A stretch of 13,143 nucleotides of DNA from an uncultured Micrococcales bacterium (GCA_903929105.1 CAIYTL010000115.1:1-13143), one strand, 5' to 3'. Shown: positions 1 to 6,514, counted from the stretch's first letter. A program made the numbers and translations. The notes: generated by a model not told the origin, from the letters alone.

Positions 1-60
1 ATCCGAAAAAATGGATGAGGTCTTTGCTTTTTTTAGGTAACGATGTTGCAAAGGTAGGTC

Positions 61-80
61 TGTGACCATAAATGGTGACA
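61..80. promoter_or_regulatory. Imperfect 20-bp palindrome, possible operator
   Basis: Arms 61-69 (TGTGACCAT) and 72-80 (ATGGTGACA) are inverted copies matching at 8 of 9 pairs around an AA centre. The palindrome ends 49 bases before the ATG of the first gene. A dyad of this size at this distance is typical of a repressor or activator site, but no known motif is assigned. Weak promoter-like hexamers around it (TTGCAA at 45-50, TAAATG at 68-73) would put the palindrome over a -10 element. This is an inference only. Confidence 0.3.
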
Positions 81-117
81 GCCCGACGAAGAAATTTCAT
101 TCTAAAATGTTCTAAAC

Positions 118-123
118 GAGGGG
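118..123 (+). promoter_or_regulatory. Ribosome binding site of the first gene
   Basis: GAGGGG lies six bases before the ATG at 130. It is a strong Shine-Dalgarno sequence and fixes the start of the downstream gene. Confidence 0.7.
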
Positions 124-129
124 AACCTA

Positions 130-1239
130 ATGACCGAAAAGTACGAAGCCGACTTTAGTGAAGGCGCAGCTGAGAATGACCCAATGCCAGCAAGCGCTGA
201 ATTGAACGCAACTCAAGACGACAGTGCTGTTGCGGCCGAGGCTGCTGCAAAGAAGTCAAAACGGTGGCGCTTAGGTCGCAATAAAACCATTGCACTTGGT
301 GCCGCTATTTTGCTAGTCGGCGGCGGTGGTGCCTGGGCTTACAACGTTTATCAGGCGCCCACCACAGTGATCGGAATGGCGATCGGTTCGCTATTTGGTG
401 AACAAAACCCTGCCTATGACGTGAAAGTTGCCGTTAGCTCAAATGGCATTAACGGTGGCTTGACCCTGAGCGTGTCGACCGCAGATGCCGGTGCCGACCT
501 AAACGCCCTGCTAAACCTTGATTACGCTGGGCAAAAGGCAAGTGCGAATATCGAGGCTATTTCTTCTAAATCAGGCGACTCATATTTGCAGGTGAGCCAG
601 TTTGAATCGCTGCTCACCCTGTTGAATGGCACAGGTGTTGGCACGAACGCCTACTCGTCGATTTTGAATTCAATCTCTGGCAAATGGATCAAAATAAGCA
701 AAGCCGAACTCGATTCATTCACGGGCTCAACAGGCACCACTGCTACCTGCATTCAAGACAAATACAAAGACGCAGCTCACGCCGAGGCAGTGAAAACCGA
801 GATGATCAACTTGGCCAAAGGTCACGTGTTCTTTGTAATCGACAAAGAGCTGGGTAACAACAACGGCAGCGTAGGCTATGACATTGGCTTTGATGTGCCA
901 CAGCTCAAGGCCTTTATGACCGGCTTCTTAGACAGCAAGGCTTTTGCTGATTACCAGGAATGTTCCGGAGCCACTGCATCGTTTGACAAAGCGACCGCAA
1001 TCGAAGGCATCAACTCAATCACTGAAGACCAGATTAAGTCAGCAATGGGCAGTACCAAGATTTCGATTTGGGCCGACCAGTGGAGCCACAAGCTTTCAAA
1101 GCTCAGCATTGCCTCCAAGGTATCGGGCGTTGACGTTGAAGTCGATTTGATGCCGGCTGGTGACCGCAGTTCTCGAGTGCAGATTCCAACTGACTCAATC
1201 AGCATCTCTGACCTGCAATCACTGGTTTTAGGTCAATAA
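130..1239 (+). CDS. Hypothetical single-pass membrane-anchored protein with large external domain
   Basis: Function not recognised. The 369-residue product has an acidic, Ala-rich N-terminal tail (about 1-40), a basic patch (41-52, KKSKRWRLGRNK) and one hydrophobic segment (about 53-71). The remaining ~295 residues should lie outside the membrane, with the basic patch inside by the positive-inside rule. The external part alternates short beta-like stretches (such as YLQV near 152 and KWIKIS near 185) with Ser/Thr/Asn-rich turns. It has two cysteines, C207 and C278, which could form a disulfide. This layout recalls LolA/LppX-like lipoprotein domains, but no lipobox is present and the similarity is only an impression. 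The ATG start is supported by GAGGGG six bases upstream. The gene ends just before a strong bidirectional terminator, so it is probably the last gene of its transcript. The upstream neighbour is outside the window. Confidence 0.85.
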   Translation: MTEKYEADFSEGAAENDPMPASAELNATQDDSAVAAEAAAKKSKRWRLGRNKTIALGAAILLVGGGGAWAYNVYQAPTTVIGMAIGSLFGEQNPAYDVKVAVSSNGINGGLTLSVSTADAGADLNALLNLDYAGQKASANIEAISSKSGDSYLQVSQFESLLTLLNGTGVGTNAYSSILNSISGKWIKISKAELDSFTGSTGTTATCIQDKYKDAAHAEAVKTEMINLAKGHVFFVIDKELGNNNGSVGYDIGFDVPQLKAFMTGFLDSKAFADYQECSGATASFDKATAIEGINSITEDQIKSAMGSTKISIWADQWSHKLSKLSIASKVSGVDVEVDLMPAGDRSSRVQIPTDSISISDLQSLVLGQ

Positions 1240-1250
1240 GACCGCTCTTA

Positions 1251-1290
1251 AAAAAGCTGGGCCCCGCCATCTGGCGAGGCCCAGCTTTTT
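1251..1290. terminator. Bidirectional Rho-independent terminator
   Basis: A perfect 13-bp stem joins 1251-1263 (AAAAAGCTGGGCC) and 1278-1290. Inside it is a second short stem, CGCC (1265-1268) with GGCG (1273-1276), around an ATCT loop. The A-run on the left and the T-run on the right give a U-tract on either strand. It can therefore end transcripts of both convergent neighbours, the hypothetical gene (+) and the carbonic anhydrase gene (-). Confidence 0.92.
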
Positions 1291-1301
1291 GCTACCTTGG
1301 A

Positions 1302-2087
1302 CTATTTGTTCAAGGTGCTGTCTAGGTAAATCTTGCGACCGTGCAAAGGCTGCACTGGGCGGTTGTTGCCTGAATAAGCTTCAAGGAACTGGTTGATTTG
1401 TGCCTGTGACATGGTGATCGGGTGTGTGAACACGTTCCACTTAACGCCCTCTGAACAACCAGGTGTCGTCAGGCTGCCGTCGTAGCGAACAGTCTCTGGG
1501 TTGGTTGGCAAAAGCTTGGCCCAGTCGAGTTCAATCGGGGTGTCTTCAGCGGTAGCGGTTGCAGTGGTGATCTTGTTAACAAAAGGAGCCCAAGCTGAGT
1601 TAGCCTTGCCAGCTTTTACGAAAACACCAACAACGGCGATTTTTCCGCCAGTGGTTTTGTGAACAAAGTGAAGCTCAACTGGGTAGTGCAACCCATTGAC
1701 TTCGTGCTCGCTCGGTGCGTGAAAGTGAATCTGAAGCAACGGGTAAGTGATGCCGCCCAAAGCAAGAGTTTCGACAGGGTTTTGCAGCGGTTCTACTTCA
1801 ACGGTGTGACCGTTGTTGAAAACGCCAGCTTCACTAGTGGTGTAGTTGAACTTAAGGTTCGTTAGCACCTTGTTGGTTGTGCCGTGAATGTCGATCGGTG
1901 ACTGGGCAGTGCCGTCAGCACAAAGAGCATAGTTTGCTGGGTCAATTGTTGCCCAGTGGTTTGGTCCAGTTGAGCCGGTGTAGCTCCAAGAGGCGCCAGC
2001 GATAGCGGCTGAGGTGGCAACTGCCACGATGGCGAGTGCCGCTGCACCAGCCATTGAAATGCGCAAGGCATTTGTTTTGATTTTCAT
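1302..2087 (-). CDS. cah: Secreted alpha-class carbonic anhydrase
   Basis: Catalyses reversible hydration of CO2 to bicarbonate, probably outside the membrane. From the chosen ATG the product is 261 residues. It begins with a Sec-type signal peptide: a KIK n-region, a hydrophobic Ala-rich core (about 9-28) and a likely cut after AGA at 30-32. The alpha-CA zinc ligands are present: H121 and H123 in IHFH, and H140 in ELHFVH. Also present are the proton-shuttle histidine H94 (NNGH), E127 (SEHE), the Thr gate T207 (SLTTPG), and a cysteine pair, C56 and C211, that forms a disulfide in other bacterial alpha-CAs. The enzyme should therefore be active. I chose ATG at 2087 over an in-frame TTG at 2102 because it places the basic n-region right at the start; the upstream SD is weak (GAAAG). 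The gene stands alone, between the suf terminator and the bidirectional terminator. Confidence 0.93.
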   Translation of the reverse strand: MKIKTNALRISMAGAAALAIVAVATSAAIAGASWSYTGSTGPNHWATIDPANYALCADGTAQSPIDIHGTTNKVLTNLKFNYTTSEAGVFNNGHTVEVEPLQNPVETLALGGITYPLLQIHFHAPSEHEVNGLHYPVELHFVHKTTGGKIAVVGVFVKAGKANSAWAPFVNKITTATATAEDTPIELDWAKLLPTNPETVRYDGSLTTPGCSEGVKWNVFTHPITMSQAQINQFLEAYSGNNRPVQPLHGRKIYLDSTLNK

Positions 2088-2110
2088 TAGTTCTGCTTTC
2101 AAATAGATTT

Positions 2111-2143
2111 TGCAGCTTGCAAGAAATGTGCATTTCAGCTGCA
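2111..2143 (-). repeat. Nested inverted repeat in carbonic anhydrase leader
   Basis: Outer arms TGCAGCT (2111-2117) and AGCTGCA (2137-2143) enclose inner arms GAAATG (2123-2128) and CATTTC (2131-2136), with a 5-base bulge (2118-2122) on one side only. It sits 24-56 bases before the ATG of the carbonic anhydrase gene, so it would lie in its 5' leader. It could be an RNA hairpin or a protein-binding dyad, and the sequence cannot separate the two. Confidence 0.5.
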
Positions 2144-2144
2144 G

Positions 2145-2167
2145 GAGGGCGATAGATTATCGCCCTC
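2145..2167 (-). repeat. Perfect 10-bp hairpin in carbonic anhydrase leader
   Basis: GAGGGCGATA (2145-2154), loop GAT, and TATCGCCCTC (2158-2167) form a perfect 10-bp stem with a 3-nt loop. No T-run follows on either strand, so it is not a standard terminator. It is separated by one base from the neighbouring inverted repeat, giving a tandem pair of stems in the presumed leader of the carbonic anhydrase transcript. Confidence 0.6.
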
Positions 2168-2185
2168 GCCAATGCTAGACCCTTT

Positions 2186-2207
2186 TAGAAAATAATTTGA
2201 TTATCTA
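2186..2207 (-). promoter_or_regulatory. AT-rich 22-bp palindrome over a possible -10 box of the carbonic anhydrase gene
   Basis: The 22-bp dyad pairs at 8 of 11 positions, with TAGA/TCTA ends and AT-rich flanks. It overlaps the best -10-like hexamer for leftward transcription (GATAAT on the minus strand, 2200-2205). No good -35 was found at the right spacing. AT-rich dyads of this length are used by Fur/Zur-family repressors, which would suit a zinc enzyme, but this is a weak inference. Confidence 0.3.
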
Positions 2208-2274
2208 ATGGGTACTTTTGCCGAAGCTAATTCAACGTTTTCGTTGCCATTTGCCAAACAGGCGTCGAATATGC

Positions 2275-2311
2275 CAAAAACGAACTCCACCCAGGGGCAA
2301 AGCTCGTTTTG
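2275..2311 (-). terminator. Rho-independent terminator of the suf operon
   Basis: On the minus strand, AAAACGAGCT (from 2310 down to 2301) pairs with AGTTCGTTTT (from 2286 down to 2277). This is a continuous 10-bp stem with one G-U wobble, with a further GC-containing inner stem and a trailing U-run. On the plus strand the wobble becomes an A-C mismatch, so the hairpin is made for leftward transcription. It begins 16 bases after the stop of the SufT-like gene. Confidence 0.8.
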
Positions 2312-2325
2312 ATTCAAAGCTCGTT
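2298..2325. repeat. 11-bp direct repeat at the suf terminator
   Basis: CAAAGCTCGTT occurs at 2298-2308 and again at 2315-2325, six bases apart. The first copy contains most of one terminator arm. The second copy lies just downstream of the SufT-like stop codon and could in principle pair with the same partner arm. It may be a chance duplication. Confidence 0.5.
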
Positions 2326-2326
2326 G

Positions 2327-2659
2327 CTAAATCGAAAAGCCGATGGCGCGCATTTGCTCTTTGCCATCTTCAGTGATCTTTTCAGGCCCCCAAGGTGGCA
2401 TCCATACCCAGTTGATTCTAAAAGCGTCGACCACGCCATCGAGAGCCTCAGCGGTTTGCTCTTCGAGCACGTCTGTGAGTGGGCATCCCGCGCTGGTTAG
2501 AGTCATGTTGATGAGCAGACTGCCGTCATCTTCTGACTTTTGTAGGCCATAAATTAGCCCCAAGTCAACGATGTTTACCCCAATTTCGGGGTCAATAACA
2601 TCTTTGAGGGCTTCTTCGACCTTGTCGTACTCTGCAGGGTCTAGTTCAACGATGTTCAA
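2327..2659 (-). CDS. sufT: SufT-like DUF59 (MIP18 family) Fe-S assembly protein
   Basis: A small accessory protein of iron-sulfur cluster maturation; in other bacteria, SufT proteins help load or mature Fe-S target enzymes. The 110-residue product is a single DUF59 domain of normal length. It has DPEIGVNIVDLGLIYGL (23-39), the MTLTSAGCPL segment with the family cysteine C59, and a C-terminal WMPPWGPEKITEDG stretch (about 86-99). The start is TTG at 2659, one base after the sufC stop, preceded by AAAGG six bases upstream inside the end of sufC. No nearby ATG or GTG offers a better start. The tight spacing indicates translational coupling with sufC. It is the last gene of the suf operon. M. tuberculosis places its SufT gene at the same end of its suf operon. 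Confidence 0.9.
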   Translation of the reverse strand: MNIVELDPAEYDKVEEALKDVIDPEIGVNIVDLGLIYGLQKSEDDGSLLINMTLTSAGCPLTDVLEEQTAEALDGVVDAFRINWVWMPPWGPEKITEDGKEQMRAIGFSI

Positions 2660-2660
2660 C

Positions 2661-3413
2661 TTAGGCCTTTAGGTAGCGGTCGTAGCCTTCAGCTTCGAGG
2701 CGCTCAGCTAGCTCAGGGCCACCCTCTTCGGCAACTTTGCCTGCCACAAAGACGTGAACAAAGTCAGGCTTGATGTATTTCAAGATGCGGGTGTAGTGGG
2801 TAATCAGCAAAACGCCCAAGTCTGTGTTGCCCTTAGCGCGGTTGACTCCCTCTGAAACAACCTTCAACGCGTCAACGTCAAGGCCAGAGTCTGTCTCGTC
2901 AAGAACTGCAATCTTTGGCTTGAGCAGCTCAAGCTGAAGAATTTCGTGACGCTTCTTTTCGCCACCCGAGAAACCTTCGTTTACGTTGCGCTCGGTGAAA
3001 CCAGAGTCCATTTTCAGGTCATCCATTGCGCTACGAAGGTCTTTGATCCAAGTGCGTAATGCTGGTGCCTCGCCCGATAGAGCAGTTTTGGCGGTGCGCA
3101 AGAAGTTAGAAACCGACACACCTGGAATCTCAACTGGGTATTGCATGGCCAAGAACAGCCCGGCACGGGCACGTTCGTCAACGCTCATTGCTAAGACGTC
3201 TTCGCCATCGAGCAGAATCTCTCCCTCAGTGACGGTGTATTTTGGGTGGCCAGCGATTGTGTAGGCCAAAGTTGACTTGCCCGAACCGTTTGGGCCCATG
3301 ATTGCGTGGGTTTCGCCGCTGCGAATGGTCAGGTCGACGCCGCGCAGGATCTCTTTGACGCCCTGTTCGGTGTCAACGGTTACGTGCAGGTTTTTGATTT
3401 GCAGAATAGTCAT
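2661..3413 (-). CDS. sufC: SufC, Fe-S cluster assembly ATPase
   Basis: A cytoplasmic ABC-type ATPase of the SufBC2D scaffold that builds Fe-S clusters. The 250-residue product has Walker A GPNGSGKST (40-48), Q-loop Q91, signature FSGGEKKRHE (148-157), Walker B ending LDETDSGLD (171-179) with catalytic E173, and switch H206. All are intact. I prefer the ATG at 3413 (MTILQIKNLHV), because actinobacterial SufC proteins begin this way. An in-frame TTG at 3419 would add two residues. The only SD-like sequence is GAAAG about ten bases before the ATG. It lies 18 bases after the Rieske gene and one base before the SufT-like gene, in one operon with sufB and sufD. Confidence 0.96.
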   Translation of the reverse strand: MTILQIKNLHVTVDTEQGVKEILRGVDLTIRSGETHAIMGPNGSGKSTLAYTIAGHPKYTVTEGEILLDGEDVLAMSVDERARAGLFLAMQYPVEIPGVSVSNFLRTAKTALSGEAPALRTWIKDLRSAMDDLKMDSGFTERNVNEGFSGGEKKRHEILQLELLKPKIAVLDETDSGLDVDALKVVSEGVNRAKGNTDLGVLLITHYTRILKYIKPDFVHVFVAGKVAEEGGPELAERLEAEGYDRYLKA

Positions 3414-3431
3414 TGTCAAAAGTCTTTCAGT

Positions 3432-3749
3432 TTAGGCTTCGTCGATTTCAAGAAAAATGTCACCGTTGTCGATGATTACTTCGTAGCGAGCTACTGGTTC
3501 ATATGCTGGCAATGTCAGCGCTTCACCGGTCTCGAGCGAGAACTTGGCGCCGTGCGCCCAGCATTCGATTGTGTTGTCTTTGCCAACAAAACCTTCGCTC
3601 AGCGAAATCTCGCCGTGAGAACACTTGTCGTCTAGTGCAAAAACGTCGCCCTCTTTGTTGCGAATGATGGCAATGGTGTGGTCCCCGGCCTTAACACGAA
3701 TGGCCTTGCCGACCCTAATGTCATCGACTGCGCAGATTCTTAGAGCCAT
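3432..3749 (-). CDS. Rieske-type [2Fe-2S] ferredoxin of the suf operon
   Basis: A small soluble Rieske protein of the kind annotated as 'non-heme iron oxygenase ferredoxin subunit'. The 105-residue product has the full cluster motif: C43-S-H45, 17 residues, then C63-W-A-H66. It likely carries electrons. Its place between sufD and sufC suggests a role in Fe-S assembly or as a reductant for it, but the exact partner is not known to me. ATG at 3749 has AGGAG about eight bases upstream. That ATG overlaps by one base (TAATG) an old in-frame stop of the sufD reading frame, the usual sign of coupled translation. In this sequence sufD ends 162 bases earlier, so the coupling may be lost. Confidence 0.93.
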   Translation of the reverse strand: MALRICAVDDIRVGKAIRVKAGDHTIAIIRNKEGDVFALDDKCSHGEISLSEGFVGKDNTIECWAHGAKFSLETGEALTLPAYEPVARYEVIIDNGDIFLEIDEA

Positions 3750-3910
3750 TATGAGGCGCTCCTTGCTAACTCGTTTTCGATTGCTTCGTTTAGGCGATCT
3801 TCGATTTCGGGAATGCCGATTTTGTGGATCACTTCGTTCTAGTAGCCGCGAACAACTAGTCTGCGGGCCTCGTTTTCGGTGATGCCTCGAATCTGCAGAT
3901 AAAACAGCTG
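3749..3910 (-). pseudogene. sufD: Disrupted C-terminal coding tail of sufD, beyond the premature stop
   Basis: Read in the same frame as sufD, the codons after its TAA (3911-3913) still encode SufD C-terminal sequence. First come 23 residues containing QLFYLQIRGI and EARRLVVRGY, then a TAG at 3839-3841, then 29 residues containing NEVIHKIGIPEIEDRL. The frame ends at a TAA (3749-3751) that overlaps the Rieske ATG. The QLFYLQ-RG and VRG motifs match the end of SufB in this window (DEQLFYLQSRG, MIVRGF). No frameshift lies between the stops. With both stops read as sense, SufD would be 396 residues, the normal actinobacterial size. The TAA takes the place of the Glu expected before QLFYL, one base change from GAA. 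No good internal start was seen for separate translation of the tail. Confidence 0.85.
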
Positions 3911-4939
3911 TTAATCGTCGAAACGACCGCTAGCGCTTGCGTGGCCTGCGCCTTGAATCTGACCGGTTTCGATCTCGAGGTTGGGCACCGAGTCGGCGCG
4001 GCAACCTTCAGTAAGCAAGAGGTTGCGGTTTAGCTCGTAGGTGTCGGTGCCTTCGGCGGCGGCACGAATCAATACATCGCCAACCCAAACGGTGTGTGCG
4101 CCATCGCCCTGCAAAGCGCCCTTGTAGGTAACGCGTGATTTGCAGTTTGGCTCGCTGTGGTCAACAAAAAGTCGGTTTTCGAGGTGCTGGTCGCTGTCGG
4201 CAAAATAGACCCCGAGCAGTTCAACGTCGCCGCCAGGTGCCGCAAAAGCAGCAGACGGGCTGATGCGAACCACATCGCCACCCAAACTGATGCTGATGTG
4301 CTTGAGTTTTGCGTTGCGGCCAAGTTTGGCAAACTGTGCTGAGGTGTGAACCGAGCCTGCGTTCCAATCTTGAATCGAAACCACGGTCAGTTGAGCTTCG
4401 TCGCCGACGACAATTTCGACGTTTTCGGCGAGAGTGGCATCACCCTTGTGGTCGATAATTACGACGGCCTGCGAGTGAGCTTTGGCTTCGATGATGACAT
4501 GCGATGCACTCGGGGTCAGGTCGTGTGAATCAAAACCTAATCGAACCTCGGTGTTGGGTTCAGAGTCACTAGGAATCGTCACAAGGTAGGCTGCTGCGGC
4601 TGAACCCCAGGCTGCGGCGCTGGTGCGATCTTCTGGCAGGCCGGCGGCACCAAAAAGTGGGTGCTCTGCGCCAACCCACGACGTGACAACGTTTTCTGGG
4701 TGCTTGGCAGTTATGTCAGCGGCGAATTCCTCTAAAACGTCTGAGTCAAGACCGTTTAGCTTCGAAGCGCTCAAATAGCGCCACTGCTCTTCGCGCGCGC
4801 TAATCGGCGCAAAGTCAGCAACGTTAGTTGATCGAACGCGCTCTGAACGGGTTTGTAGCGGAACCTCGGCCGCACTGGCGTAACCGCCGTGGCTGTGAGC
4901 CTTGTTGCCGTGTTGGGCGGTTTGTGTCGCTTCGGCCAC
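3911..4939 (-). CDS. sufD: SufD, Fe-S cluster scaffold subunit, C-terminally truncated
   Basis: Partner of SufB in the SufBC2D scaffold. The predicted product has 342 residues, and the frame shows about 54 codons missing at the C terminus. The beta-helix core is present, and it keeps H333 in AGHASASGRFDD, which corresponds to the histidine (E. coli H360) thought to take part in cluster assembly at the SufB-SufD interface. What is lost is the C-terminal helical segment, which packs against SufC and the core in known structures. The start is GTG at 4939, sharing one base with the sufB stop (TAGTG), with AAGGAG about ten bases upstream, so the two genes are coupled. Codons look like those of the neighbours, with no sign of transfer. 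The truncated protein may still work, may be unstable, or the stops may be sequence errors. Confidence 0.88.
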   Translation of the reverse strand: MAEATQTAQHGNKAHSHGGYASAAEVPLQTRSERVRSTNVADFAPISAREEQWRYLSASKLNGLDSDVLEEFAADITAKHPENVVTSWVGAEHPLFGAAGLPEDRTSAAAWGSAAAAYLVTIPSDSEPNTEVRLGFDSHDLTPSASHVIIEAKAHSQAVVIIDHKGDATLAENVEIVVGDEAQLTVVSIQDWNAGSVHTSAQFAKLGRNAKLKHISISLGGDVVRISPSAAFAAPGGDVELLGVYFADSDQHLENRLFVDHSEPNCKSRVTYKGALQGDGAHTVWVGDVLIRAAAEGTDTYELNRNLLLTEGCRADSVPNLEIETGQIQGAGHASASGRFDD

Positions 4940-6357
4940 TAGCCAACCGCTCCTTCCATTTGCATTTCGATAAGTTTGTTGAGCTCGAGGGCATATTCCA
5001 TCGGTAGCTCTTTAGCGATTGGCTCGATAAAGCCGCGAACGATCATGGCCATTGCTTCGTCTTCGGGCATGCCTCGCGACTGCAGATAGAACAGCTGCTC
5101 GTCACTGACGCGCGAAACGGTTGCCTCGTGGCCTAGCGTGACGTCGTCTTCGCGAACGTCAACGGCCGGGTAGGTGTCGCTGCGTGAAATAGTGTCTACC
5201 AGCAGCGCGTCGCAGCGAACTGTGTTTGCTGAGTGGTGAGCGCCTGGCGCCACACGAATTTCGCCGCGATACGAAGTGCGGCCACCACCGCGTGCGATTG
5301 ACTTTGAAATGATCGATGACGATGTGTATGGCGCAAGGTGAATCATTTTGGCGCCGGCGTCTTGATGCTGGCCTTCACCGGCGAATGCCACCGAAAGGGT
5401 TTCGCCACGGGCGTGCTCCCCCGCCAAAATTACGGCTGGGTATTTCATGGTCACTTTTGAACCGATGTTGCCGTCGATCCACTCCATGGTTGCGCCCTCG
5501 TGAGCGATGGCTCGCTTGGTCACCAGGTTATAGACGTTGTTAGACCAGTTCTGAATAGTCGTGTAGCGAACTCGAGCGCCTTTTTTGACGATGATTTCGA
5601 CCACGGCCGAGTGAAGTGAGTCTGAATCGTAGATTGGCGCTGTGCAACCTTCGATGTAGTGCACATAGCTGTCTTCGTCGGCAATGATGAGCGTGCGCTC
5701 AAACTGGCCCATGTTCTCGGTGTTGATGCGAAAGTATGCCTGAAGTGGAATCTCAACGTGAACGCCTTTAGGCACATAAACGAATGAACCACCTGACCAG
5801 ACTGCAGTGTTTAGCGCAGCAAACTTGTTGTCGCCCGCAGGAATCACCGAACCGAAATATTCTTTGAAGATTTCAGGATGCTCTTTCAGCGCTGTATCAG
5901 TGTCGAGAAAGATGACACCTTGCTGCTCTAGGTCTTCGCGAATCTGGTGGTAGACCACTTCTGATTCGTATTGTGCTGCAACACCAGCAACTAGGCGTGA
6001 ACGTTCTGCCTCTGGAATTCCCAGGCGTTCGTAGGTGTTTTTGATGTCGTCAGGCAGTTCCTCCCACGACTTTGCTTGGCGTTCAGTTGAACGAACGAAG
6101 TACTTGATGTTGTCAAAGTCGATGCCGCTTAGGTCTGAGCCCCAGCTAGGCATCGGCTTGCGCAAGAAATACTCGTAACCTTTCAGACGGTTTTCGAGCA
6201 TCCAGTCGGCTTCAGATTTTTTGCCTGAAATATCGCGAACCACAGCCTCGTTGATGCCGCGAACTGCAGCTTGGCCCGCTTTATCAGAGTCGGCCCATCC
6301 GAATTCATAGACGCCTAAGCTGTCAAGTTCGGGGCGTTCGATGATGTTTTCAGACAT
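4939..6357 (-). CDS. sufB: SufB, Fe-S cluster scaffold subunit
   Basis: Core scaffold on which Fe-S clusters are assembled, with SufC and SufD, in the cytoplasm. The 472-residue product is the normal length, and no intein is present (M. tuberculosis SufB has one). Key residues are seen: C382 in RCDALL, matching the E. coli C405 sulfur acceptor, and H410-E411 in LGHEATVSRV, matching the E. coli His-Glu pair. The C-terminal helical segment (DEQLFYLQSRGMPEDEA onward) is complete, unlike that of SufD. The ATG at 6357 has GAAGGG upstream with a short spacer. It is the first gene of a five-gene operon and is divergent from ctaA. No sufR repressor gene lies upstream, where M. tuberculosis has one. 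Confidence 0.97.
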   Translation of the reverse strand: MSENIIERPELDSLGVYEFGWADSDKAGQAAVRGINEAVVRDISGKKSEADWMLENRLKGYEYFLRKPMPSWGSDLSGIDFDNIKYFVRSTERQAKSWEELPDDIKNTYERLGIPEAERSRLVAGVAAQYESEVVYHQIREDLEQQGVIFLDTDTALKEHPEIFKEYFGSVIPAGDNKFAALNTAVWSGGSFVYVPKGVHVEIPLQAYFRINTENMGQFERTLIIADEDSYVHYIEGCTAPIYDSDSLHSAVVEIIVKKGARVRYTTIQNWSNNVYNLVTKRAIAHEGATMEWIDGNIGSKVTMKYPAVILAGEHARGETLSVAFAGEGQHQDAGAKMIHLAPYTSSSIISKSIARGGGRTSYRGEIRVAPGAHHSANTVRCDALLVDTISRSDTYPAVDVREDDVTLGHEATVSRVSDEQLFYLQSRGMPEDEAMAMIVRGFIEPIAKELPMEYALELNKLIEMQMEGAVG

Positions 6358-6407
6358 GCTGACCCTTCTTCGATTCTGTTATTTGGTTCTTCTGCAACAA
6401 CCTGAAG

Positions 6408-6417
6408 TTGAGCTCAA
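6408..6417. promoter_or_regulatory. Perfect 10-bp palindrome upstream of sufB
   Basis: TTGAGCTCAA is its own reverse complement and ends about 51 bases before the sufB ATG, where an operator would act. It does not extend further and matches no regulator motif that I can name with confidence. Confidence 0.25.
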
Positions 6418-6514
6418 AGTATTCCAGCGATTTCATGCGACACTTGAATAAGTTGCTTGCGATCGGGCTTCGTTGCCTGCTGGTTCAAAGTTCAAGTTTA
6501 GCCAAGACTGGCTT

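Noticed and set aside
1..60. Terminator of an upstream gene (T-run at about 29-35)
   Set aside because: No GC-containing stem could be found before the T-run, and the upstream gene is outside the window.
2088..2102. TTG start at 2102 for the carbonic anhydrase
   Set aside because: The ATG at 2087 gives a standard signal peptide starting with Lys residues, and the TTG would add five residues without clear SD support.
2309..2552. Small plus-strand open frames opposite the SufT-like gene
   Set aside because: They lie antisense to a clear DUF59 gene, and their translations look like nothing known.
3625..3882. 85-codon open frame on the plus strand over the sufD tail and Rieske gene
   Set aside because: It is antisense to the Rieske gene and the sufD tail, has no SD, and its Arg/Leu/Ser-rich translation looks like a shadow frame.
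3839..3913. Reassigned or generally read-through stop codons as an explanation for the sufD stops
   Set aside because: TAA and TAG both end other genes here at the right family length (sufB and tkt with TAG, sufC with TAA). Two different stops would both need to be bypassed, which makes programmed readthrough unlikely.
6500..6513. AGCCA/TGGCT dyad as an operator
   Set aside because: Five-base arms with a four-base spacer are expected by chance in a window of this size. It is mentioned only within the intergenic region.
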